From the NCBI GenBank assembly GCA_016934635.1, contig JAFGSK010000068.1, positions 1 through 48,311 on the forward strand: a stretch of 48,311 nucleotides of DNA. Direction: 5' to 3'. Below are positions 1 to 7,643 of the stretch, piece by piece. The notes under the pieces are model-generated. The model saw only the letters and a program-made list of their open reading frames with translations. It had not been told where the DNA came from and did no database searches. Source of the stretch: Caldifarciminota bacterium. GTDB lineage: Bacteria > Hydrothermota > Tepidihabitantia > B3-TA06. The translations under genes and the position numbers were made by a program. Every line of letters begins with the position of its first letter. The first letter of the stretch is position 1.

Positions 1-154
1 AACCCGTCTCCCGCTTTCCCAGAAAGCAAACTAAAGGGGGGCGCGGGTTCGACCGCAGGTTGACGACTGCAGGGAGTCAACCGGAGGGTATCGACCGCAG
101 GGAGATACACGAAGTGAAGCGACGACAGGAAGCTCCCAACCCGTCTCCCGCTTT
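1..154. repeat. 17-bp direct repeat pair at the left edge
   Basis: The 17-base sequence AACCCGTCTCCCGCTTT occurs at 1-17 and again, exactly, at 138-154. The second copy runs into a T-tract and then a long hairpin (159-168 pairing with 180-189, one mismatch in the outer stem, TTC loop). The two copies begin units that each contain GACYGCARGGA-loop hairpins, so this looks like a partly duplicated intergenic repeat unit of about 137 bases. No convincing protein is encoded on either strand. Confidence 0.6.
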
Positions 155-247
155 TTTACCCCACAAAATTGCTTCGCACTTTTGCGGGGACCCCTGCCGA
201 AGGAGAACGACTGCAAGGAGTTCTAATCTCGACTTCGTCGAGTTTTT
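50..247 (+). ncRNA. Candidate small RNA with repeated GGA-loop hairpins
   Basis: Three short hairpins have different, self-complementary stems but nearly the same 11-base loop, GAC(T/C)GCA(G/A)GGA. The stems are 58-64/76-82, 88-92/104-108 and 204-208/220-224. A longer hairpin sits at 159-189, and a terminator-like hairpin with five T's at 228-247. Stem covariation around a fixed loop indicates selection on RNA structure. The loop ending CARGGA resembles the known binding site of the translational regulator CsrA/RsmA, so a CsrB-like decoy RNA on the plus strand is one reading. The other is a dispersed structured repeat. Any promoter would lie left of the window. Confidence 0.3.
228..247 (+). 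terminator. Intrinsic terminator-like hairpin
   Basis: CTCGAC, loop TTC, GTCGAG, followed directly by TTTTT. This is a compact perfect 6-bp stem with a U-tract on the plus strand and would end a transcript coming from the left edge. Confidence 0.5.
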
Positions 248-248
248 A

Positions 249-270
249 GAAGTTCGATGAATCGAACTTC
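249..270. repeat. Perfect 10-bp inverted repeat
   Basis: GAAGTTCGAT and ATCGAACTTC are separated by two bases. It lies one base beyond the T-tract of the hairpin at 228-247. It could be a second, bidirectional stop signal or a protein-binding palindrome. From here to 470 I see no further gene or clear signal apart from a weak GATCTC/GAGATC pair around 335-355. Confidence 0.55.
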
Positions 271-470
271 ATCATAATTTTACAGTCTGTGCGCTGAGAG
301 ATCGTTACAAAGTAATTAAGAACCCGGGGATCTCAATTAAATACAAAAAGAGATCTCTCGCATAAGAAAATTAACTGCCAGGGATTATACGCCATGAACA
401 GGAACGAAGCGTGAGTAAGGTCAACTTTTTATCCTCTAGACCATAGGCCATAATCTACATTTATTTCTCA

Positions 471-1157
471 TCAAAGGATTATATCAAATAAAAGTGCATG
501 CCGATCCTTGCCCACTATTTTAATCACTCCCATTCTCCTCAAGGTATAAGTGATGCGCCTGGTCTGGTAGATAGAAACCCCGGAAGCCATGTTAAAGTCA
601 TCGTTGGTGAAAGGAGTGGTAAGAGAGTCAGGGATGAATTGCAGGAAGTCCTGGCTTCTTGTAAATCGATGGGATTCTAAGACCTCCAGGAGTCTTCTGT
701 CTTTTATGCTTATTCCCTTGCGTCGCCAACTACCCTTTCCGTCGGCGCAGCGAATCTCCTCCGTCTTTATCATAAGAACTTCAAGGGTAAAGTTAGGATG
801 ATTGATCAGTTCCGGCATGTGCACGAGTTCGTCGAAGACCTGGACAAGTTTGCCTCGTTTCGGTGATCTCTTCCTGCCCAATATCTCTCCTGAGTCCGAA
901 ACCCTGATTATCCAAGTTTGTGCCGGTATAGGGTATAGGACGAGGAATTTGTTGTGATCTATGAGTTTCTCGATCTTTCTGCGCAGCTTTGAGAAGCTGC
1001 CTGTCTGTATCTCGATAAGCAATGGACCGCGGACAATATCGATTACTGAACCTTCTACCTTGACCTCAAAGCGATCGCCCGGTCTTGAAAACCAGTCCTT
1101 GATCCCGAGATGCAGGGTACTTTCGTTAAGAGAACCTATTCCATCGGATAAGGACAT
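471..1157 (-). CDS. Conserved hypothetical protein, possible PD-(D/E)XK-like nuclease fold
   Basis: 228 residues. I recognise no named family with confidence. The N-terminal half reads like a small restriction-endonuclease-like core: a basic, acidic-rich strand (GDRFEVKVEGSVIDIV) followed by LLIEIQTGSFSKLRRKIEKL, where E-x-Q could stand for the usual E-x-K of PD-(D/E)XK enzymes. The C-terminal 60 residues, ending in RRITYTLRRMGVIKIVGK, resemble a winged-helix segment. Nuclease activity is inference only. The ATG has no Shine-Dalgarno and lies only five bases past a possible -10, so the mRNA may be leaderless. It is the last gene of the left minus-strand array. Confidence 0.7.
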   Translation of the reverse strand: MSLSDGIGSLNESTLHLGIKDWFSRPGDRFEVKVEGSVIDIVRGPLLIEIQTGSFSKLRRKIEKLIDHNKFLVLYPIPAQTWIIRVSDSGEILGRKRSPKRGKLVQVFDELVHMPELINHPNFTLEVLMIKTEEIRCADGKGSWRRKGISIKDRRLLEVLESHRFTRSQDFLQFIPDSLTTPFTNDDFNMASGVSIYQTRRITYTLRRMGVIKIVGKDRHALLFDIIL

Positions 1158-1162
1158 ATAAT

Positions 1163-1191
1163 ATTCTAACTGGTTTTCTGTAATTAGGCAA
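1163..1191 (-). promoter_or_regulatory. Possible promoter for a leaderless transcript
   Basis: On the minus strand TTGCCT (1186-1191), a 17-bp spacer and TAGAAT (1163-1168). The ATG of the 228-residue gene begins at 1157, where transcription would start. The -35 is weak and overlaps the stop of the upstream gene. Confidence 0.35.
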
Positions 1192-1795
1192 GTCTGTCGA
1201 GCCAGGGGTGGTCAGGAGATGAGAGTTCGATTGAGGAAGCAAGCCAAGTGCGGAACTCAGGATCGAGAAGATTAACTGTATTATTGAAGTCTTCTTCATC
1301 GTAAATTTTAGGGGCCTTGGCTTTGTAAAGAAACACTATCTCCGGAGCCAAATAGGGTATGCCCTCTCTGTTATATAGAATCGTGCTGGATAACTTATGT
1401 TTTATTAGGTGGTTACGCCGAAAAATCCAGTGGGTGGAATCACATTCGTTCAACAGTATCTCCAGTTCCGACAAATTGAAAGATGCATTACGAGTACATG
1501 CATGGATTTCATGGGTCGGTGGGCGAAGATACTCGCCGTCTCTCCACGTTTCGAGTTCTCCAGGTTTCTCAGTCGAAGACTTGTTAATCTTCTTTAATTC
1601 CCACTCTTTCAGATGACTCTGAAGGATGAGTTGATCTTTTCTGAATATTCCGATCTCTACATCCTTATGTTCACGGGTAACCCGATTGAGGAAAAGATCC
1701 ACTGCCCATCCACCAGCAATAAACCAGGGGAAGGTTGTCCCTTTCATTATCCAGGCTACTTTTAGAGGTAAATCAAACTGGTTTGACTCAGTCAT
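1184..1795 (-). CDS. Nucleotidyltransferase, aminoglycoside-adenylyltransferase-like
   Basis: 203 residues from the chosen ATG. Near the N-terminus is FIAGGWAVDLFLNRVTREHKDVEIGIFRKDQ, matching the GGWAxD...R.H.DxE/D signature of ANT(2'')/LinB-type nucleotidyltransferases, which transfer AMP to small molecules such as aminoglycosides or lincosamides. The first D of the metal site is in the GGWAVD strand and the D/E pair in HKDVEIGI. The substrate is not known. An upstream in-frame start at 1810 would overlap the preceding methyltransferase; the ATG at 1795, just after GGAAG, fits better and lies right beside that gene's stop, suggesting translational coupling. Confidence 0.8.
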   Translation of the reverse strand: MTESNQFDLPLKVAWIMKGTTFPWFIAGGWAVDLFLNRVTREHKDVEIGIFRKDQLILQSHLKEWELKKINKSSTEKPGELETWRDGEYLRPPTHEIHACTRNASFNLSELEILLNECDSTHWIFRRNHLIKHKLSSTILYNREGIPYLAPEIVFLYKAKAPKIYDEEDFNNTVNLLDPEFRTWLASSIELSSPDHPWLDRLA

Positions 1796-1796
1796 T

Positions 1797-2567
1797 CTAC
1801 TTCCGTGCAATCATCATTACGACCCTTGAATAATGTCCCATCCCGTACTTATCGATGCGGGAACCGAACCTGGACCAGGCTTCATCAAAGGTCGGAGTCG
1901 TGATGCCGTATAGCCTCTGTACGTTTTCGCACGCGAAGTGTATCTCCTCCTTCGCCTGCGCTGTAGTGAGCTTCTTGCCTGTATAGTAGGTTTTTCTGGA
2001 GACGGACTTTAATCCATTATCCCGAAGCATCTTTTTGTAATCCTCTGCCGAGAGCCATGTTGCGCCGCAGAGCCAGGAGAAGACTTCCACTTCAATCCGC
2101 TGCGCTTCGGTCTCGACTTCCTCAGGAAGCATTACCGTAAAGCAGAAATAGCCTCCTGGTTTAAGGACTCGCGCGACTTCACAGAACGTTTTTTCGACAC
2201 CCTCCCTGCCTCTGGTCATATGGATGTCCTCAAGACCCAAAAAATTAGCTACCATGTCGAAACTCGAATCAAGGAAGCCCATATTCGCCGCATCCATCCT
2301 CCCGATTTTGATTCGGTCGCTAAAACCGCAATTGTCAATGTTCTCTCTCGATTTGCTGACATCTATCTCCGATATGTCTATCCCAACTATCTTAATATCG
2401 CTCCGGAACCTTGCTATTTCAATCGCGAAGTAGCCATAACCTGAGGCAAGATCGAGAATCCGCATTCCAGAACTTACAGGGATATGGGCGGCGATCCTGG
2501 TTCGCAAATCAGCTAGTTTTTGGAAAAAACCTGAGTGATCCTCACGTGAGAGGTAATTCTCGCGCAT
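1797..2567 (-). CDS. Class I SAM-dependent methyltransferase
   Basis: 256 residues. Motif I is RILDLASGYGYFAIEIA (about residues 36-52) and the acidic end of strand beta-2 is IVGIDISE, the usual S-adenosylmethionine site. Later FCEVARVLKPGGYFCFTVM matches the post-motif III LKPGG turn of UbiE/Methyltransf_11 enzymes. The acceptor cannot be told. The start follows the upstream hypothetical gene by six bases and no strong Shine-Dalgarno is visible, so it probably depends on translation from that gene. It runs directly into the nucleotidyltransferase downstream. Confidence 0.85.
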   Translation of the reverse strand: MRENYLSREDHSGFFQKLADLRTRIAAHIPVSSGMRILDLASGYGYFAIEIARFRSDIKIVGIDISEIDVSKSRENIDNCGFSDRIKIGRMDAANMGFLDSSFDMVANFLGLEDIHMTRGREGVEKTFCEVARVLKPGGYFCFTVMLPEEVETEAQRIEVEVFSWLCGATWLSAEDYKKMLRDNGLKSVSRKTYYTGKKLTTAQAKEEIHFACENVQRLYGITTPTFDEAWSRFGSRIDKYGMGHYSRVVMMIARK

Positions 2568-2573
2568 CGAGCG

Positions 2574-3470
2574 TCAGAGTCCGAGCTGAAGACTAAGGGT
2601 CTTCGAAAGTGATGCAACAAGCCATTCCTTAACAGGATCTTTCTGACCCAGGATAGCTGCGATTTGCTCTGCGTCTTTTGTAGGCTTCTTATCTGCAAGG
2701 AAGGCTTGGAGAGCGTTCACGACCTCCTTTAACCGGGGATAGGATGGTGAAAGGGACAGGTTCCGTGAATGGGCTGTAAAAGGTATCTCGGGTTCAAGAT
2801 CACCTCCTATTCCTCTCAGGACCGTGATAAGGTTGGACGGGAAGTTCCAGTTGCAGGGCTGAAGGTGATCGATAGCTGAAGCTAAAGTCAGCTTGACCTC
2901 ACGTCCCCCTACCTTGTCTTTGATAACGGTGTTTATGGTCGCACCTCGGTAGTGGGCATGCTCTTCGTATTTATCCGGATATTCGACCATCTCGTAGTAC
3001 CGGAACTCGGGATCGAGGAATGAGCGTAGCTTGGCGCAAACCTGCCCGACCTGCCAGACCTTGAGGGGCGTTCGTTTGCCAAGGAAGTCGAACAGATCCT
3101 GTACCGCGATTCCCCCGATGCCGAACGGCGGCACATCGTAGTGTTCTTCGTTGATCCAGGCTGTCATGCTTCCTATAACCAGTTCGGTAAGGGCTTCTCT
3201 GGGATGGATTTCTCCTATCGGTCTCTTGCCGGGCTCTTTTCTGACCTTACCTTCCCCGATTGCCTGAATGATGAGTTCAACGTGGCGCTCCGCCTTATGA
3301 TGGCATAATTCCAACCTTGAGATGAGGTTTCGTATCTTGACCGTTTCTTTATCCAATTCACCCAGGGAGTCCTCAAGCTTGTCGATTGCTTCAACCTCGG
3401 TATCTTCCGGCCAGGTCCGGTCTACCGGACCGAAGCAGTTGCGCCACCACTTGCGTTTTTCCGTACTCAC
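2574..3470 (-). CDS. Hypothetical protein with C-terminal PVKEWL motif
   Basis: 298 residues; family not recognised. It is soluble, with no signal peptide or membrane segment. Residues about 25-65 form a charged, probably coiled helix, and the middle is rich in aromatic and histidine residues. Near the C-terminus KDPVKEWLVASL resembles TPVKEWLAACL in the 460-residue protein at 9945-11327, so the two may be distant relatives. The start is GTG, placed by AAAGGAG five bases upstream; an overlapping ATG is out of frame. A good promoter lies just upstream, so this gene begins a transcript with the methyltransferase and nucleotidyltransferase. Confidence 0.75.
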   Translation of the reverse strand: MSTEKRKWWRNCFGPVDRTWPEDTEVEAIDKLEDSLGELDKETVKIRNLISRLELCHHKAERHVELIIQAIGEGKVRKEPGKRPIGEIHPREALTELVIGSMTAWINEEHYDVPPFGIGGIAVQDLFDFLGKRTPLKVWQVGQVCAKLRSFLDPEFRYYEMVEYPDKYEEHAHYRGATINTVIKDKVGGREVKLTLASAIDHLQPCNWNFPSNLITVLRGIGGDLEPEIPFTAHSRNLSLSPSYPRLKEVVNALQAFLADKKPTKDAEQIAAILGQKDPVKEWLVASLSKTLSLQLGL

Positions 3471-3494
3471 ATGCTCTCCTTTATTATACCCCTA

Positions 3495-3522
3495 AAGATA
3501 CCTATCACCCGGCTTGTGTCAA
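3495..3522 (-). promoter_or_regulatory. Sigma-70-like promoter
   Basis: Minus-strand TTGACA (3517-3522), 16-bp spacer, TATCTT (3495-3500). It serves the GTG start at 3470. The -35 hexamer overlaps the TGA stop of the preceding acetyltransferase gene. Confidence 0.6.
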
Positions 3523-4295
3523 GACTGCTTCAGTCTGATTACCGAGTTCCCTGAGCATTCGGTAAATCCACACTTTTCGTAGAATCCTCGCAAGTTTTCC
3601 TGGGTCTGCAGCAGAATATTCTTGACACCCAGATCGAAGGCTTTTCCTTTAATTCCATCGAGCAGGACCCTACCGTAACCTCGCCCCTGAAAACACTCTT
3701 TGATCTCAACGGAGAAGAGTCTGCAATAGTCCCCAAGATTTGCGCAATAGACCCAACCCACATGCTCCTTGTCTTTAAGCAGCCGGTAGGACCTAAAGAC
3801 CTCTACGAATCCAAGATGAAGTGGCTTAAGCTGGCTGTAATATTCATCATTGAAAAAGTCGTACGCGCTTATCAACTCCCTGTACCATTGGATGTACTCA
3901 TTCTCAGTCGGCGAATACAGCTCGAATCCAGGAGCGAGATGAGTATTGGACACAAGTGAAGAAAAGAAGATCACCTCATGCATACTGTACCCTCTTTCTT
4001 CCAGATATGGTGACCAAACCGCGGAATCCAGGGTAGGCGGTGCAATATCGAAACGATCGGGCTTCTCCAGACCTTCCGAGGTGTGAATATCCTGCACTTT
4101 TTTAATGACCTTCTCGAACGATTCGAAGTCGGTTATCTTTACGCCAACAGCGCGATTGAAATCACCACCCCACGGTACGTGAGGATTGTAAATATGGATG
4201 AAATTCTTGTAATGGACCGCATGCCCCCCGTTTGCCTCGGATAGAGCAATCTCCGATGCAAGCGCCCTCCTGTTCCAATCAATCGTTTGAGTCAT
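3519..4295 (-). CDS. GNAT-family N-acetyltransferase
   Basis: 258 residues. The C-terminal domain has the acetyl-CoA-binding motif VEIKECFQGRGYGRVLLDGI (Q/R-x-x-G-x-G/A) followed by FYEKCGF, typical of GNAT enzymes that acetylate small molecules or proteins. The first 130 residues look like a second, degenerate GNAT-like or substrate-binding part. The start chosen is ATG at 4295, seven bases after GGAG; a longer frame to 4352 would lie wholly inside the GrpB-like gene. It overlaps that gene by 17 bases and is probably translationally coupled to it. Confidence 0.85.
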   Translation of the reverse strand: MTQTIDWNRRALASEIALSEANGGHAVHYKNFIHIYNPHVPWGGDFNRAVGVKITDFESFEKVIKKVQDIHTSEGLEKPDRFDIAPPTLDSAVWSPYLEERGYSMHEVIFFSSLVSNTHLAPGFELYSPTENEYIQWYRELISAYDFFNDEYYSQLKPLHLGFVEVFRSYRLLKDKEHVGWVYCANLGDYCRLFSVEIKECFQGRGYGRVLLDGIKGKAFDLGVKNILLQTQENLRGFYEKCGFTECSGNSVIRLKQS

Positions 4296-4815
4296 AAGGA
4301 TTCTCCGACCTAGCCTTCCTGAAAACCTCCTCGATGAAGTCGGTTTTTGCATCTGTGTAGCCGAGGCGGTCTCGCCCGTACCTGTCGGCCAGGCGTTTCT
4401 TGAGTTCGAAGTACTCAGCCGCTACTTCAAGGTGTCCGCGCAGGTAATCACGGAACAGGATATGCTTATTAAAGAAAGGACTCGGATACTTCATGAGGTG
4501 AAGATGAAAACGCGGAAAAATCCCGGGTGTCTTGCCCAGGCAGTAGAACCACTCGGTATGGCCTGGCTGTAATGTGATATCGGTATAATCTAGGGTTTGC
4601 AGAATATCAACCGACTTGTCGGCTGTACCCTTTCTATCCACCCCAACCACAAAATCCACAATGTCCTTGGCCCCCAGGCCCGGAACCGACGTGCTTCCGA
4701 TGTGCTCGATGGCCAATGCCTTATCACCGAGAATCTCAAGGACTCGTTTCCTCTCCTCTTTGAACATTCCAACCCATTGAGGATTGTATGGCACTATGAC
4801 AACCGGCGGTTTCAA
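4279..4815 (-). CDS. GrpB/UPF0157 family protein
   Basis: 178 residues, close to the usual family length. The start VVIVPYNPQWVGMFKEERKRV and the signature IEHIGSTSVPGLGAKDIVDFVV are diagnostic of GrpB/UPF0157, a nucleotidyltransferase-superfamily fold of unknown activity. FPRFHLHLM and FRDYLRGH are also conserved family segments. Translation starts at TTG, six bases after AAGGA; this start begins the conserved VPY strand. The gene lies nine bases after a methyltransferase and overlaps the GNAT gene, so the three form an operon. Confidence 0.88.
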   Translation of the reverse strand: MKPPVVIVPYNPQWVGMFKEERKRVLEILGDKALAIEHIGSTSVPGLGAKDIVDFVVGVDRKGTADKSVDILQTLDYTDITLQPGHTEWFYCLGKTPGIFPRFHLHLMKYPSPFFNKHILFRDYLRGHLEVAAEYFELKKRLADRYGRDRLGYTDAKTDFIEEVFRKARSENPYDSND

Positions 4816-4824
4816 ATTTAATCC

Positions 4825-5604
4825 TTAGATGACCTGAAGTACGTAATATACATTACCTAACTCGCCGCTTATAGAGGTCTCCAGTGGTATCTTGTTGAAC
4901 CCCTCATCGTATATCGCGACCAGCTCAAGCATTCCGGATTTTTTGATAAGCGCCTTCAAATCTTCATAAAGCCAGAGTCGCAAAGTATGCCTGTCTTCAA
5001 TGAAAAGCTTCTTGCCGTGATCGTCTATCTCCATATTACAAACCTGGTAACTGAGCTTCTTCAGGTGATCTTCTCTCTCTACTCTCCAGATTGTTCTCAC
5101 GCGAACTCCATCCCTCTCTATTACCCATCCCGCATCACCCGTAACCTCCAGCTTGTTCCATGCACACGCAAGATGGATGATGTAAATCCCACCTTTCTTT
5201 ATCGAATAAGCCGTATTACGCAGGTGAGTAAGGATATCTTTATCCGAGGATAAATAGCCTATGCTGTTTATTGCGTTGATTGCCGAGTCGAATTCATTAT
5301 CGAACCTTGCCGATCGCATATCCCTGACAACCGCTTGTGAAGTATCCTCAAGACCCAAGGCGAGGATTTTTTCCTTTGAATATTCAACCATCAAAGGATT
5401 ATTGTCGTATCCTAAAACTTTATACCCGCACCTTGGCAGACTTACAAGGAACCGACCCGTTCCGCAAGCGGGTTCGAGAATTCTGGTTACTTTTAACGGA
5501 ACGAATTTTCGAAACATCCTGCCAAAGAACTCTATCTCCTTCGAATTATCCCAGGAGAAGGCAATATCGTAATAAATCGGAAGGTCGTAAAGGTTATCTT
5601 GCAT
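4825..5604 (-). CDS. Class I SAM-dependent methyltransferase
   Basis: 259 residues. Motif I is RILEPACGTGRFLVSLPRCG (about residues 40-60) and beta-2 ends VLGYDNNP, a standard S-adenosylmethionine pocket. DSAINAINSIGYL matches the strand before motif III. The fold matches small-molecule methyltransferases, and the substrate is unknown. The ATG at 5604 has AGAAGG eight bases upstream; GTG/ATG starts at 5613 and 5610 are also in frame. It heads the GrpB and GNAT genes. Confidence 0.85.
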   Translation of the reverse strand: MQDNLYDLPIYYDIAFSWDNSKEIEFFGRMFRKFVPLKVTRILEPACGTGRFLVSLPRCGYKVLGYDNNPLMVEYSKEKILALGLEDTSQAVVRDMRSARFDNEFDSAINAINSIGYLSSDKDILTHLRNTAYSIKKGGIYIIHLACAWNKLEVTGDAGWVIERDGVRVRTIWRVEREDHLKKLSYQVCNMEIDDHGKKLFIEDRHTLRLWLYEDLKALIKKSGMLELVAIYDEGFNKIPLETSISGELGNVYYVLQVI

Positions 5605-5670
5605 CTCCATCACCTTCTATTTTCTTGATCTGCCTGGGACAATTACTCTTAATGATGACTACCGGCAGCT

Positions 5671-6246
5671 TCATGATCGGAGTTTTGTCGCGATTGCCAT
5701 GACGTTGCGCCCCAGCACCTCGGCCTGCCTCAACCTGTCGGGCTGTTTAAGGATGTCGCCTGGGTCCAGTGTCTTTGCGGTTACCCCGTTAAGTTCTCCT
5801 GGAACGCATATCATCCCGCAAGAGAGCATCCAATTGTAGATAGCCGTGATCGCAATACTTTGGCCTCCGGCAGTTCCGGCCCCGACTGCAATCGCACCGC
5901 CCGGTTTGCCTGCAAGTGACCTGTCCTCCCTGATCCCGTAATGCCTGTCCAGAACCGCCATCATCTGGGCCGAGATGTTGCGGGAGTAGACCGGAGTGGA
6001 AATAATCAATGCATCACACCAGCGCCAGGCGTCGTAGATAAGGTGCATGTCGTCTGACTGGATGCAGGGGTTACCTTTACACTCCTTGCAACCGTCACAT
6101 GCCCTGCAAGGATGGATAGTCATCTCCCGCAACCGAAGATGCCTGACCGACCAGCCTGATTTCGTAAAAGGTTGCAGGGAATACTCAAGCAGTATGTCGC
6201 TGTTACCGTTCTCGCGCGGGGTACCAGATATACCAAGTACGTTCAT
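5671..6246 (-). CDS. NADPH-dependent FMN reductase / iron-sulfur flavoprotein-like
   Basis: 191 residues. MNVLGISGTPRENGNSDILLEY is the FMN phosphate-binding loop of the flavodoxin-like reductases. CRACDGCKECKGNPC (about residues 48-62) holds a cysteine cluster of the kind found in iron-sulfur flavoproteins, so a 4Fe-4S site is possible. IISTPVYSRNISAQMMAVLDR is the second flavin-binding loop. Likely role: reduction of flavin, quinone or other small acceptors in the cytoplasm. ATG at 6246 follows AAGGAG by five bases, nine bases after the flavodoxin stop, so the two are co-transcribed. Confidence 0.85.
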   Translation of the reverse strand: MNVLGISGTPRENGNSDILLEYSLQPFTKSGWSVRHLRLREMTIHPCRACDGCKECKGNPCIQSDDMHLIYDAWRWCDALIISTPVYSRNISAQMMAVLDRHYGIREDRSLAGKPGGAIAVGAGTAGGQSIAITAIYNWMLSCGMICVPGELNGVTAKTLDPGDILKQPDRLRQAEVLGRNVMAIATKLRS

Positions 6247-6255
6247 ACGCACTCC

Positions 6256-6741
6256 TTAAATTCTTTTCAGACATCCTTCCACGAACTCTTCTGCCTTGTT
6301 AAAATACTCGTCTCTAGCTGCTTTATCGAACTTCTCAAACTGACCGGAGTTGAGACCACCGAAATCTGCGGTTCCTGTTACCTTGATTCCCCGTTCTCTA
6401 AGGATCGTTTGCAGATCATCCAGGCTAGCGCCCGGCTTGTTGATGTAGGTGCAGAAAAGCCCGATATTTTTGGTCTCCACCTGTTTGCAGAATCTCGTTA
6501 TTTGGGAGTGCGCCTGTTGGAAGCTGACCGGTGTGCCGATTACAACCAGATCTGCATCCTTACACGCCTCGAGTGCAGCTGCAAACATCTCCTTTTCCTT
6601 CTGCTGTTCTTCCTTGGTACCTCTCCCCTTCTTTTCCAGAAGATTGACAGGGAGAGCCTTTGCTTTAAGCTTTTTTGCTATCACCTCGGCAATTGCCTTA
6701 GTATTTCCGCTCTTTGAGCGGTAAACGACTATTGATTTCAT
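6256..6741 (-). CDS. Flavodoxin family protein
   Basis: 161 residues. The N-terminus IVVYRSKSGNTKAIAEVIA is the FMN phosphate loop (S/T-x-S/T-G-x-T) of flavodoxins, and LVVIGTPVSFQQAHSQITRFC is the second flavin loop. Length fits a short-chain flavodoxin, an electron carrier. ATG at 6741 is preceded by AAGGAGG four bases away, and it overlaps the end of the upstream methyltransferase by 44 bases. It probably works with the flavin reductase encoded directly downstream. Confidence 0.88.
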   Translation of the reverse strand: MKSIVVYRSKSGNTKAIAEVIAKKLKAKALPVNLLEKKGRGTKEEQQKEKEMFAAALEACKDADLVVIGTPVSFQQAHSQITRFCKQVETKNIGLFCTYINKPGASLDDLQTILRERGIKVTGTADFGGLNSGQFEKFDKAARDEYFNKAEEFVEGCLKRI

Positions 6742-7528
6742 TTCTCCTCCTTGATATTACGAAGGCCGAGCGATCGAAGGTCAACTTTCCCTTCATCCCA
6801 GCAATAATCGCATGGTGGTACTTCATGTAGATAATCTCAGCCTCACGAAAACCTGCCTGCTTAAGCCGCTCGATATGGAACGCCGGAGAATAGAACTTTA
6901 CTACACTTCCTATAGCCTCCCTGTCGACCCTTGATTCAAACTCCTTGCTCGATGCAAGCTCTTCGTAACCCTTTCCGGATAAAGGTTCGGTCCTGACTTC
7001 GTTGAGTTCTTCTCTCATCTTCCTGAGTATTTGGTCCTTGCGCTGCGGAACAACGGCCTCGCCTATGAGGACAACCCCGTTCTTTTTCAATATGTTGTGG
7101 AAGTTGCTGTAAAGCTTCGCATAATCCAGGAAGGTCAACCTCATCGAATTCGTAGTGCAAATCGCATCGTATTTGCCCGTGAACGAATAAGTGGAATTGT
7201 CCTTTTCAACGAGATGGATGCGATTACCGAACCGCTTGGTTCTTTTTCTCACTACCTCCAGCGTCTCGGCGGAAACGTCGGAGGCATCCAGCGTGATTCC
7301 TGGCAACTCCTTAAGGAGCAGCTCGGCTAATATTCCGGTTCCGCACGATACATCGAGGACACGCGCCTTTGAAGGTAACGTCAGTCTCAAAACGTCGGTG
7401 ATATAGTTGGCCAGATCGAGATAATACGGCTGACCCATAAGATACTCATCGCGAACCTCGTATTTACATGCAATCAGATTACTGGCCGTCTCAAGGTTCC
7501 TAAGTTGATAGAAGATATCCTTTTTCAA
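6698..7528 (-). CDS. Class I SAM-dependent methyltransferase
   Basis: 276 residues. Motif I is RVLDVSCGTGILAELLL and beta-2 ends LDASDVSAE. The later LKKNGVVLIGEAV fits the Methyltransf_11/25 group. The start is TTG at 7528, preceded by an excellent GGAGGAG; the ATG at 7594 lies upstream of the promoter and is unlikely. The C-terminus (SRLPLKERKY) extends 44 bases into the flavodoxin gene, an unusually long overlap. It has its own promoter and begins the flavodoxin/flavin reductase transcript. Confidence 0.85.
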   Translation of the reverse strand: MKKDIFYQLRNLETASNLIACKYEVRDEYLMGQPYYLDLANYITDVLRLTLPSKARVLDVSCGTGILAELLLKELPGITLDASDVSAETLEVVRKRTKRFGNRIHLVEKDNSTYSFTGKYDAICTTNSMRLTFLDYAKLYSNFHNILKKNGVVLIGEAVVPQRKDQILRKMREELNEVRTEPLSGKGYEELASSKEFESRVDREAIGSVVKFYSPAFHIERLKQAGFREAEIIYMKYHHAIIAGMKGKLTFDRSAFVISRRRNEINSRLPLKERKY

Positions 7529-7550
7529 TCTTCTCCTCCGTTTGTGAAAA

Positions 7551-7579
7551 ATTCTATTGAATCCCCGGATAACTGTCAA
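7551..7579 (-). promoter_or_regulatory. Sigma-70-like promoter
   Basis: Minus-strand TTGACA (7574-7579), 17-bp spacer, TAGAAT (7551-7556), upstream of the TTG-start methyltransferase. A 19-base segment (7593-7611) slightly upstream resembles one in the leader of the arylsulfotransferase-like gene at 21751-23418. Confidence 0.6.
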
Positions 7580-7643
7580 GTTATGACTTAACAACCTGAT
7601 TCAATAATCGGCTCACTCTTTCAGCGTTATCGAACTGTTGACT

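Noticed and set aside
1..270. CRISPR array
   Set aside because: The repeats are hairpins with variable stems at uneven spacing and there are no cas genes.
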